DNA of 64,000 nucleotides from assembly GCF_030269925.1 (NCBI RefSeq), contig NC_085131.1:1192001-1256000 (forward strand), written 5' to 3'. The position numbers and the translations under genes are program-made. Positions 1 to 12,400 of the stretch are shown in pieces (position 1 is the stretch's first letter; the number at the start of each line of letters is the position of its first letter). Under the pieces are notes generated by a model, which was given only the letters and a program-made list of their open reading frames with translations, had not been told where the DNA came from and did not search any database. The stretch comes from Bombyx mori (Eukaryota; Arthropoda; Insecta; Lepidoptera; Bombycidae).

Positions 1-174
1 CTGCCTATAAGTGGCCTGGTACCTACCTACCCGTGCGGACTCACCTGCCGCTGCCTACCCAGAATCTTGTTGCATGACGTCAAGCGACACCTGCGCGTTC
101 GGGAAATCCGATCGCTCCCGATGACGCCCGAGTGCGGCCGAACGTTACACGCTACACAACTACAGAATATTCTC

Positions 175-305
175 ATTGTTGTAACTATACTTGAGACCTT
201 AGAACTTATATCTCAAGGTGGGTGGCGCATTTACGTTGTAGCTGTCTATGGGCTCCGGTAACTACTTAAAACCAGATGGGCTGTGAGCTCGCCTACCCAT
301 CATAG
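175..305 (+). repeat. Family A retroposon tail, 5' truncated
   Basis: Family A is the abundant about 245-bp unit of this window. It starts near GGTGGTAGGACCTC, passes TGCCGTGAAGCAGTAATGCG and ends CCCATCTAAGCAATAAA. It resembles the 3' tail of a Bombyx LINE (possibly BMC1/L1Bm; name uncertain). Here only the second half is present, in the intron following Rrp5 exon 10. Confidence 0.7.
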
Positions 306-430
306 AAAAAAAATATTTTTTTTTGTCCTGACAGTGTCCAGCCCCGGCTTAATCAATAAGGTAATCCTTACCACTGAGCAGTCCCGAGGTCACTACAAGT
401 AACCGGTCTAATTAGAACTTTGGTACTGAC

Positions 431-3400
431 CGTGCATCCTCCCCAGGGAGACCAGGATGTATGAGTCGGTGACTGTCTTCACGTGACCGTCGACTATCTC
501 GCCGACGGACAGCTGCTCCATGGTGAAGTACTTCTCGTTGACAACACTGGGATCATCCGTCACGGAATAGAAGTAGTCAGATAGATTGTAGTTGAGGACC
601 CTCACTCTGTGGGTGCTGCCTGGGGACAGAGAAGTGGGTAATATTGAAAATTAACCATGTTTCAATTATGTTGAGGTGAAATTGACAAACTTCATTGTCA
701 TCTGCAATATATAAGAATGAATTGCTGTTCGTTAGTCTTGCTACAATTCGAGAACGGCTGGACCGATTTGGCTAATTTTGGTCTTGAATTATTTGTGGAA
801 GTCCAGAGAACGTTTAAAAGGTGGTTTAAAAGTTTTAAAATATAAAAATGCTCGGAATTCAATATAATAAAAATAACCATTTTGTTTTTCCTTTCATGTG
901 TCCCCCGTCGGACGGATCCCTTTTGTTTGTTTTAAGTTTATTTTATACAAAAGTTTAGGTATTTTATTTATCGATTGAGGCACTACGAAGTCTGCGGGGT
1001 CAGTTAGTTTTTAATATTAATGATTCTGTTTTCATACAATAGTTAGTTGGTTTGTGTGTAAACTTTATTACATTTAGGTTAACGTTATTTTCCACGGGCA
1101 TAGCTTTATACTACTTAGGTACTTGTTTAAACAGCAATGGAGAGGGAAAGGAAAGAAATATATTGTAGTTTAATGTATGTTCAGTCAGTTACATTATCTG
1201 CTTATTCAAGTTATTGGATCTTGCTTAATAATCAGATGATGGGGATAAGTGATTCACAGAGAGAAAACAACTAGATAGTGATAAAGTGAGTGGGGGCAGA
1301 AGTGTTACAATGCCAATGTTAATGTTGCCAGCGATACTTTTTTTTTAATGATTGAAGCATTACTAGTGGCCCAGGGGCCTTTCCAGTTTCATTAGGACAA
1401 GTGGGCGAGCAAAGACTCAGCCAGGAGAGGTTGGATTTGCTAACAGCTGTCCGAGCTCCTCCAGAGGATGCCCAACAGCTCAAGGGCAGCTGCTTCGAAA
1501 ATCTACCACCGGATCGGAATCGAGACCCGCTCAGAAGATCCGGTAAGAAATTCAGCCTTTGTCGAGTTCGACAAGTAGCCAGCGATACACACAGTTGACA
1601 TATTTTATAAAACGGTTCAACTCACCAACAGGATATGATTTGGCAATGACTTCTTCGTCCGTCATTTCCTCTTCGATATCAATTCTCTTGATGCTCATCA
1701 CAGCGGTACACCCGTGGTCCAACTTCATATGTACCGATCTTCCTGTTATCTTTAATACCTGTGGAATATACAATTCAATATATATTTGAACAACTTTTTT
1801 GTGCGTTGCTTATCAATCAAACACCTTGCCACCTTGCTTGGTGACCTGTTCTCTATGAGGTGGAGTTCAGTACCGCCTGAGAACACTTCAACATACCATA
1901 GTTGATCCTGACCACGTGCCTGCTTCTCAACAAAATGGTTGTCTTTGTGTCGCACTGAGCGTACTACTCCCAGACAACTCGACACATGAACGCTTCCATC
2001 CCCTAACTTCATACAAAATCTGACTCATCTCTGAACATTTTTTTAAATTTTAATTTTTTTGCTTAAAAAGGTGGTCGAGCTCACAGCCCACCTGATGTTA
2101 AGTGGTTACTGGAGCCCATATACATCTACAGCGTAAATGAGCAAACCAACTTTGAGATATAAGTTCTAAGGTCTTAGTATAGTTACAACGGCTGCCCCAC
2201 CCTTCAAACCGAAACGCATTACTGCTTCAGGGCGGTGGTAGCTACCCGTGCGGACTCACAAGAGGTCCTAACACCAATAAAGAGGTCCTACCACCAGTAC
2301 AAGAGTAGTGTAGATTTTTGCCTCTATGTTGCATTATTCACTAAATTACAAAATTTTAATTATTTATTTAGAGAAATCGCACACCAACAATGTTTGCTAA
2401 ATATATAATACTAAAACTATTTAAAATGTACAATTCAAAAACATGAAATCGCCAACCTCAAGCTATCGACTATCGCAAAAATAGCTCTGTCTCCCTCGTG
2501 TGCCTATTGACACTTACCTGCGCCTCCTCAATGATGTCCCCATCCTTGTATTTCCTCTCCTGCTCGAGGTCAGGGTATGTGGTCTCGAAAATGTTCTTCA
2601 GCGTCAGATAGGGCATGTTCCTCGGCGGCATCACAAACAGCACACGGGCGGTTACCTGCGGTAGGAACACTGGAACGCTAATTAATGTCGCTAAACCCAT
2701 TTACTAAAGACATTTCTGACGAAGCGTGTTGCGGATAAACATATTATGTTTAAAAAAGTATTATTTCATTATTGCGAAAAATAAAGAGATTACTGGTGGT
2801 AGGACCTCTTGTGAGTCCGCGCGGGTAGGTACCACCGACCTGCCTATTTCTGCCGTGAAGCAGTAATGCGTTTCGGTTCGAAGGGTGGGGTAGCCGTTGT
2901 GACTATACTTGAGACCTTAGAACTTATATTTCAAGGTGGGTGGTGCATTTACATTGTAGATGTCTATGGGCTCCAGTAATCACTTAACACCGGGTGGGCT
3001 GTGAACTCGTCCTCCCATCTAAGCAATAAATAAATAAAATATTAAAGTATTTAATAAATAAGTTTACGCACAGTCGACCCTTCGGAATCGAGGGCAAGAT
3101 TTGGCGACATAAAGGAGTCACTGGCGACAGTTTGTGCAGCCGTGCTGACCGAATTGATAATTTTCAAAGGATTTTTAAACGGCAAATGGTTTTCTCGTCG
3201 GCCATCTTTGATTATGAAAGCGAGTATCGTAAAGAGCCGTCACCATTAAATCATTATTTTGTTGGAGTCGACAGTGGTAAGTACTTGAGTGATAGATAGG
3301 TATATATTTATTTGGTAAAACTGCAACTTAATAATTTAAGCCGTGTATAGTCGTCAATGTACACAAGTACACCAAGCGTATTACTTATTGGGCAGAGAAA

Positions 3401-6400
3401 ACTTTGATATGTTTTTTATGGGTTGACGAGCTCGCAGCTCACCTGGTGTTAAGTGGTTACTGGAGCCCATAGACATCTACAACGTAAATGCGCCACCCAC
3501 CTTGAGATATGGAGTTCTAAGGTCTCAGTATAGTTACAATGACTGCCCCGCCCTCCAAACCGAAACGCATTACTGCTTCACGGCAGAAATAGGCAGGGCG
3601 GTGGTACCTACCCGTGCGGACTCACAAGAGGTCCTACCACCAGTGTTATGTTATATACCGTCGACAAAAAAACTGCAGTAAAATAGTGTATTGTTTTTCC
3701 AAGCAGACAAACTTCTCAAGTTACTCACCTTCTGCCCGACCGCCGGTCTCTTCGCTTTGCCCTTATCTAAGTGTTGCCGCAGCACGCACGCCTGCACATC
3801 GTCGAACACGAAACCTTTGACCCCGTTGTCTACGGCCTGCAGAAAAAAAAACAATCTTATCTATGTATTCTATACATTGTATTAGTCTTTGGTATTTACT
3901 GTAGAAATAGGTAAATTTTTAAGATTTTTGAGTTTTTACATTGAATGAAGGTGTTATGTGCCTGTAAACTATATTAGACCTTAAAACACTAGGTTTAAAG
4001 GCTAATTTTAGAAATTGCAAGTTATTTAGGTAGGCAGCGGCTTGGCTCTGCCCCTGGCATTGCTGACGTCCATGAGCGACGGTGACCACTTACCATCATG
4101 TGGACCGTATCCTCGTCTGCCTACAAAGGCAATAAAAAATAAAATATTTATTCAACTTCATGCACAAAGGTACAATGGCGGACTTAATGCCTGAGGCATT
4201 CTCTACCAGTCAACCAACGTTATGAAGAAAAAGTACAAGTAACAAAAGCTTGTTGCACGTTTTCTCAAAATTAACAATTTGTTTCATATCCCCTTCTTCA
4301 TCCCCGTCTTCATTTAGTATTAAATGTGGTTACGCTGTCGACGGTGAAGTGGAGGGCGTTGCCGGGCAGCAGTTGCGAGTCGGGCTTGTGCTGTAGCCGC
4401 GCCGCCTGCAGACAGTCCGGCGCCGCGCCCAGCGCCACCACGCTGCTGTCCGCGGTCTGCTTCACCGACTTCACGGCGCACCAGCACACCATGCCCGTGT
4501 CTGCTCAGAATATTACAGTATTTTTATTGCTTAGATGGGTGGACGAGCTCACAGCCTGGTATTAAGTGGTTACCGCAGCCCATGGGCATCTACAACGTAA
4601 GGGCCTGGCCACAGCTACTGGGGGTGCGTTGGGAGGCGCGGCGAGCGGCGTGATGTGCGGCGGTTTGCCACAGCTAGACTAGTTGCGACCTCGGCGGCGT
4701 CAGCGGTGCACGTATTTAGAGAGCCCTATCAAATGTCCCTCTCAAAAGTGGCACGATATTACTGTGCAGGACGAAATAGGGTTTTAATAGTTTTATCAAA
4801 TAAATAGATTTGATAATATAGTTAATAAGTAATTACGTAACAAAAATGTATAATCTTAAATTATTTTATGTGCAATATGTTAGTGTATCAGATCAGAGAA
4901 TGTAAATAGACCAATAGGAACGATTTGTGGAGCGCTTTCACTACGGTAACATACAGATCAAGGGACCCCCGAAAGTGGCGCGTCGATAGCGCGTCGCGAG
5001 ATGGGGTACTGAAATAAATATAAAAGGATGGCCATTTATAGGCAAAATCAGTTCCCAGTGAATCTTCGACAAAGAACCATCAGCAAGATAGAAACAGTTC
5101 TCAGTGGATCTTCGACAGAAACAGTTCTCAACAGACCATCAAGACAGAAACAGTTCTCAGCGAATCTCCGACATAGAAACATCAAGAAACAGTTCTCAGC
5201 AGATCATCAAGACAGAAACAGTTCTCAGAAGCTCTCCGACAAAGAAACATCAGCAAGACAGAAACAGTTACCAGCAGTTCTCCAATAGTACAGTTATCAG
5301 AAAACCACCAGTGAATCAGCTACCAGTGAACCAGACAGTTACCTGTGAAACCTCGCTACAGAAGCCGAAATCCATCGAAAGAAACAGCCGTCTTCTACCA
5401 GCGCACAAACAGACAGCAGAAACCATTATTACACGACTCGGAAACAGCCCTACAGACCGGGTCGTGTACATTTCATGGTCCATTCGAGCCGGATCGAAGA
5501 CAATTTCATTATTCTTTCGAGCCGCGGGTAAAGGATACATTTTGAAAAAAGGAAACTGGAACAATGCCGATAACGCGGTCAACAGGAAGAGGTCGGATCG
5601 AAACTAAACAATCGCCGCCCTCAGAAACCACAGCTACAATACAGAGCGTGTGGACAGAAACAACCGCGAATACCGTCATGAGTCTGGTAGCCCCCACAGC
5701 AGAATCATCGTGCGCAACAGCCAACATGGAAGCCACGATGAAAGTCGCAGAGAAACCTGGGAACTCAAAAACAGAGGCCGTCAAACAGTATATAGCCAAA
5801 CAGAATGACGTGCCAACAAAACAGCGCGCCGGTACAGTCAAAACTGACCGGTCGCGAAACAGAAAAGAACAGAAGATAGCCAAAGCTAGAGAAGAGCTCG
5901 CCCGCCTACAGGTGGAGTTAGCAGCCGCCCGATTGGCCACGCTCGAAGCTGGATCTGATGACGAAAACAGCGAATCAGAATACAGTAAGTCAGAACTCGA
6001 CGAAAGAGTGGGCACGTGGTTGGAAACGCAACCCACAAAAATGGAAAATCACGACCGACATAAGGAAACACCGGCGGGAGCCTGCGACAAACAAGACTTC
6101 TCAGATCTAACCGCAGCAATAACACTCGCCGTCAAAGCCGCCCGCGAACCAAGATACACAGAATTGCCATTCTTTAATGGAAATCACCAAGACTGGCTAT
6201 CCTTTCGTGCAGCCTATCACGAGACGATGAATTCATTTACAAAAACAGAAAATATAAACAGACTCAGAAGGAACCTGAAAGGAAGGGCAAAGGAAGCCGT
6301 TGACGGATTACTTATAACGAACGCTGATCCGTCCGACGTCATAAGAAGTCTAGAAGCGCGATTCGGAAGACCGGAAACAATAGCCATAACGGAGTTAGAC

Positions 6401-9400
6401 ACGCTACGAGCTCTGCCAAGACTAACAGAAACACCAAGAGACATTTGTATATTCTCCAGTAAGGTGACCAACGCCGTAGCTACGCTTCGTGCATTAAATT
6501 GCACACATTACTTATATAATCCGGAAACTACCAAAACAATGTTAGAAAAACTCACACCAACACTACGTTACCGATACTACGACTTCACCGCGATACAACC
6601 GAAGGAGGATCCGGATCTGATTAAATTTGAAAAATTCATGAAAAGAGAAGCCGAACTGTGCAGCCCTTATGCACAGCCTGAACAGGTGGGGCACTACTCG
6701 CAGCCCGCACAACATAACAGACGCACACAAAACGTGCACATAGTCAGTGAGAAGCCATCACGAGCTAAATGTCCGGTATGTAGCAACACTGAACACACCA
6801 CAACAGACTGCTACATATTCAAGAAGGCAGACTCAAACACAAGATGGGATATCGCTAAGAATAAACACCTGTGTTTCCGATGTCTCAAGTATAGAAATAA
6901 AACCCACCACTGTAAACCGAAGACGTGTGGCATTAATGATTGCAAATATACTCACAACAAGATGCTACACTTCGACAGAAAAATTGAAAAAACAGACAAG
7001 AGTGACAAGGAAACAACAGAGAACATTAATTCCGCTTGGACCGGAAAACAGAAACAGTCCTATTTGAAAATAATCCCAGTCCAAGTACAAGGACCGATAG
7101 GCACGGTTGATACATACGCGCTGCTCGACGATGGATCAACGGTGACACTCATAGACGAAATCATTTGCAAGAAGACTGGAATAACAGGACCAATCGATCC
7201 GTTACACATACAGGCGATTAACAACATAAAATCAACGGAAACAAGGTCAAGAAGAGTCAACCTCACGCTCAGAGGCCTCAACAGTCGAAAAGAAATAATA
7301 CAAGCGAGAACAGTTAACGACCTACAAGCAACAGCACAAAAAATACCAAAGGAACAGATAGATGAGTATTCGCACCTACGAGACATCAGTGACATCATCA
7401 CGTACGAGAACGCGAAACCTGGAATCCTGATTGGCCAAGACAACTGGCACATGTTACTAACTTCAAAAGTTAGACGAGGCAACAGGAATCAGCCAATAGC
7501 GTCACTGACACCTCTAGGCTGGGTATTGCATGGAGGTCGCACTCGTACCCTAGGCCACCACATAAACTACATAAATCATGCTAGCGAAACCCAAGAAGAT
7601 GATAAAATAGAAAATCTGATAAAACAGTATTTCGCTATGGATGCGCTATGCATCACACCAAGAAAACCAAAAACAGACCCAGAGGAACAGGCGCTTCGCA
7701 TCCTCAACAGCAATACAGTCCACACAACAGATGGAAGATACGAAACTGCTCTGCTCTGGAAAACAGATAATGTCAGTCTACCAGACAACTACAATAACTC
7801 GTTAAAGCGACTGATAAATATAGAAAACAAACTCGATCGTAATCCGGAACTGAAACAGAAATACACAGAACAGATGGAAGCACTCGTCGCGAAAAGCTAC
7901 GCCGAGCCCGCTCCAAAAACAAAAACAGAGAACAGAACGTGGTATCTACCTCACTTCGCCGTCGTGAACCCCCTGAAGCCGGAAAAACTCCGAGTCGTCC
8001 ACGACGCCGCCGCCAGAACAAGAGGGGTAGCTTTGAATGATATGCTGCTTAAGGGACCGGACCTACTCCAATCACTACCAGGAGTGATAATGCGATTTAG
8101 ACAGCATAATATAGCAGTAACAGCAGACATCAAGGAGATGTTAATGCAAGTGAAATTAAGACATGAAGACAGAGACGCGCTCCGTTATCTCTGGCGCAAA
8201 GATCAGCGAGATGACAAGCCCCCAGAAGAAAACAGAATGACCTCGTTGATCTTCGGGGCGTCAAGTTCTCCTTCCACAGCAATGTATGTAAAGAACTTGA
8301 CCGCCCAGAAACAAGAAGCCACGCACCCGGAGGCGGCAGTCGCAGTACAGAACAGACACTACGTCGACGACTACTTGAACAGCTTCAAAAGTTTAAAAGT
8401 ACACACAACTACAGACTTTCGTCGAAAACACGAAAGAAAACCGACCTCGAAGACCTTCTGGACCGACAGTAAGATAGTGTTGAGACGGACAAGGACGGGA
8501 TCACGCTCGTACAAACCTTACGTCACCCAACGCCTGACAGCTATAGAAGACAGTGCAACAGTAAACGGGAGGCGATGGTTACCCACGAAGCATAACTCAG
8601 CCGACGACGTGACCCGCGACGTCCCAATGCCGTACCACAACGAACATAGATGGTTCAGAGGGCCAGAATTCCTATGCCAACGACGAGACTCCTGGCCCAC
8701 GGAAACGGCGACAGTAACAACAACAAAATTAATAGATAAAGTAAACATAGCAGCCACAGCACCGGCGGGAGCCTCATGGCCGAGGCGTCGCCATGAAAAG
8801 TGGAAGTGCCAGCCACGAAATACACGCATGCGAGGGAAAAGTGATAGCGACATATTCAGATCCCGACAACGTGGGGCGCACCGTATACATCAAAACCAAG
8901 GGTGGAGTTCTACGGAGACCAGTACGAAAACTACTGATCCTGCCCATCGAAGAAGACCATCCTGCACCGAGAAGAATGCGACTGACTCGCACGGCGGGAG
9001 TAATGTGCAGGACGAAATAGGGTTTTAATAGTTTTATCAAATAAATAGATTTGATAATATAGTTAATAAGTAATTACGTAACAAAAATGTATAATCTTAA
9101 ATTATTTTATGTGCAATATGTTAGTGTATCAGATCAGAGAATGTAAATAGACCAAAAGGAACGATTTGTGGAGCGCTTTCACTACGGTAACATACAGATC
9201 AAGGGACCCCCGAAAGTGGCGCGTCGATAGCGCGTCGCGAGATGGGGTACTGAAATAAATATAAAAGGATGGCCATTTATAGGCAAAATCAGTTCCCAGT
9301 GAATCTTCGACAAAGAACCATCAGCAAGATAGAAACAGTTCTCAGTGGATCTTCGACAGAAACAGTTCTCAACAGACCATCAAGACAGAAACAGTTCTCA

Positions 9401-12400
9401 GCGAATCTCCGACATAGAAACATCAAGAAACAGTTCTCAGCAGATCATCAAGACAGAAACAGTTCTCAGAAGCTCTCCGACAAAGAAACATCAGCAAGAC
9501 AGAAACAGTTACCAGCAGTTCTCCAATAGTACAGTTATCAGAAAACCACCAGTGAATCAGCTACCAGTGAACCAGACAGTTACCTGTGAAACCTCGCTAC
9601 AGAAGCCGAAATCCATCGAAAGAAACAGCCGTCTTCTACCAGCGCACAAACAAACAGCAGAAACCATTATTACACGACTCGGAAACAGCCCTACAGACCG
9701 GGTCGTGTACATTTCATGGTCCATTCGAGCCGGATCGAAGACAATTTCATTATTCTTTCGAGCCGCGGGTAAAGGATACATTTTGAAAAAAGGAAACTGG
9801 AACAATGCCGATAACGCGGTCAACAGGAAGAGGTCGGATCGAAACTAAACAATCGCCGCCCTCAGAAACCACAGCTACAATACAGAGCGTGTGGACAGAA
9901 ACAACCGCGAATACCGTCATGAGTCTGGTAGCCCCCACAGCAGAATCATCGTGCGCAACAGCCAACATGGAAGCCACGATGAAAGTCGCAGAGAAACCTG
10001 GGAACTCAAAAACAGAGGCCGTCAAACAGTATATAGCCAAACAGAATGACGTGCCAACAAAACAGCGCGCCGGTACAGTCAAAACTGACCGGTCGCGAAA
10101 CAGAAAAGAACAGAAGATAGCCAAAGCTAGAGAAGAGCTCGCCCGCCTACAGGTGGAGTTAGCAGCCGCCCGATTGGCCACGCTCGAAGCTGGATCTGAT
10201 GACGAAAACAGCGAATCAGAATACAGTAAGTCAGAACTCGACGAAAGAGTGGGCACGTGGTTGGAAACGCAACCCACAAAAATGGAAAATCACGACCGAC
10301 ATAAGGAAACACCGGCGGGAGCCTGCGACAAACAAGACTTCTCAGATCTAACCGCAGCAATAACACTCGCCGTCAAAGCCGCCCGCGAACCAAGATACAC
10401 AGAATTGCCATTCTTTAATGGAAATCACCAAGACTGGCTATCCTTTCGTGCAGCCTATCACGAGACGATGAATTCATTTACAAAAACAGAAAATATAAAC
10501 AGACTCAGAAGGAACCTGAAAGGAAGGGCAAAGGAAGCCGTTGACGGATTACTTATAACGAACGCTGATCCGTCCGACGTCATAAGAAGTCTAGAAGCGC
10601 GATTCGGAAGACCGGAAACAATAGCCATAACGGAGTTAGACACGCTACGAGCTCTGCCAAGACTAACAGAAACACCAAGAGACATTTGTATATTCTCCAG
10701 TAAGGTGACCAACGCCGTAGCTACGCTTCGTGCATTAAATTGCACACATTACTTATATAATCCGGAAACTACCAAAACAATGTTAGAAAAACTCACACCA
10801 ACACTACGTTACCGATACTACGACTTCACCGCGATACAACCGAAGGAGGATCCGGATCTGATTAAATTTGAAAAATTCATGAAAAGAGAAGCCGAACTGT
10901 GCAGCCCTTATGCACAGCCTGAACAGGTGGGGCACTACTCGCAGCCCGCACAACATAACAGACGCACACAAAACGTGCACATAGTCAGTGAGAAGCCATC
11001 ACGAGCTAAATGTCCGGTATGTAGCAACACTGAACACACCACAACAGACTGCTACATATTCAAGAAGGCAGACTCAAACACAAGATGGGATATCGCTAAG
11101 AATAAACACCTGTGTTTCCGATGTCTCAAGTATAGAAATAAAACCCACCACTGTAAACCGAAGACGTGTGGCATTAATGATTGCAAATATACTCACAACA
11201 AGATGCTACACTTCGACAGAAAAATTGAAAAAACAGACAAGAGTGACAAGGAAACAACAGAGAACATTAATTCCGCTTGGACCGGAAAACAGAAACAGTC
11301 CTATTTGAAAATAATCCCAGTCCAAGTACAAGGACCGATAGGCACGGTTGATACATACGCGCTGCTCGACGATGGATCAACGGTGACACTCATAGACGAA
11401 ATCATTTGCAAGAAGACTGGAATAACAGGACCAATCGATCCGTTACACATACAGGCGATTAACAACATAAAATCAACGGAAACAAGGTCAAGAAGAGTCA
11501 ACCTCACGCTCAGAGGCCTCAACAGTCGAAAAGAAATAATACAAGCGAGAACAGTTAACGACCTACAAGCAACAGCACAAAAAATACCAAAGGAACAGAT
11601 AGATGAGTATTCGCACCTACGAGACATCAGTGACATCATCACGTACGAGAACGCGAAACCTGGAATCCTGATTGGCCAAGACAACTGGCACATGTTACTA
11701 ACTTCAAAAGTTAGACGAGGCAACAGGAATCAGCCAATAGCGTCACTGACACCTCTAGGCTGGGTATTGCATGGAGGTCGCACTCGTACCCTAGGCCACC
11801 ACATAAACTACATAAATCATGCTAGCGAAACCCAAGAAGATGATAAAATAGAAAATCTGATAAAACAGTATTTCGCTATGGATGCGCTATGCATCACACC
11901 AAGAAAACCAAAAACAGACCCAGAGGAACAGGCGCTTCGCATCCTCAACAGCAATACAGTCCACACAACAGATGGAAGATACGAAACTGCTCTGCTCTGG
12001 AAAACAGATAATGTCAGTCTACCAGACAACTACAATAACTCGTTAAAGCGACTGATAAATATAGAAAACAAACTCGATCGTAATCCGGAACTGAAACAGA
12101 AATACACAGAACAGATGGAAGCACTCGTCGCGAAAAGCTACGCCGAGCCCGCTCCAAAAACAAAAACAGAGAACAGAACGTGGTATCTACCTCACTTCGC
12201 CGTCGTGAACCCCCTGAAGCCGGAAAAACTCCGAGTCGTCCACGACGCCGCCGCCAGAACAAGAGGGGTAGCTTTGAATGATATGCTGCTTAAGGGACCG
12301 GACCTACTCCAATCACTACCAGGAGTGATAATGCGATTTAGACAGCATAATATAGCAGTAACAGCAGACATCAAGGAGATGTTAATGCAAGTGAAATTAA

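Noticed and set aside
1752..2012. Extra Rrp5 exon
   Set aside because: Exons 8 and 9 join in phase without it and it has no S1 pattern or suitable splice borders.
5091..5230. Possible CRISPR-like array in the LTR
   Set aside because: Repeats are degenerate, spacing is irregular, and the context is a eukaryotic retrotransposon.
5104..5607. 167-codon frame in the BEL LTR and leader (also at 9345 and 13586; 201 codons at 17827)
   Set aside because: It reads the GAAACAGTTCTCAG repeats and crosses the LTR end and primer site. The protein is a low-complexity product of the repeat, not a known BEL gene.
5509..6036. 175-codon minus-strand frame and other minus frames in the BEL units
   Set aside because: Antisense shadows of Gag; they repeat in all units only because the DNA does.
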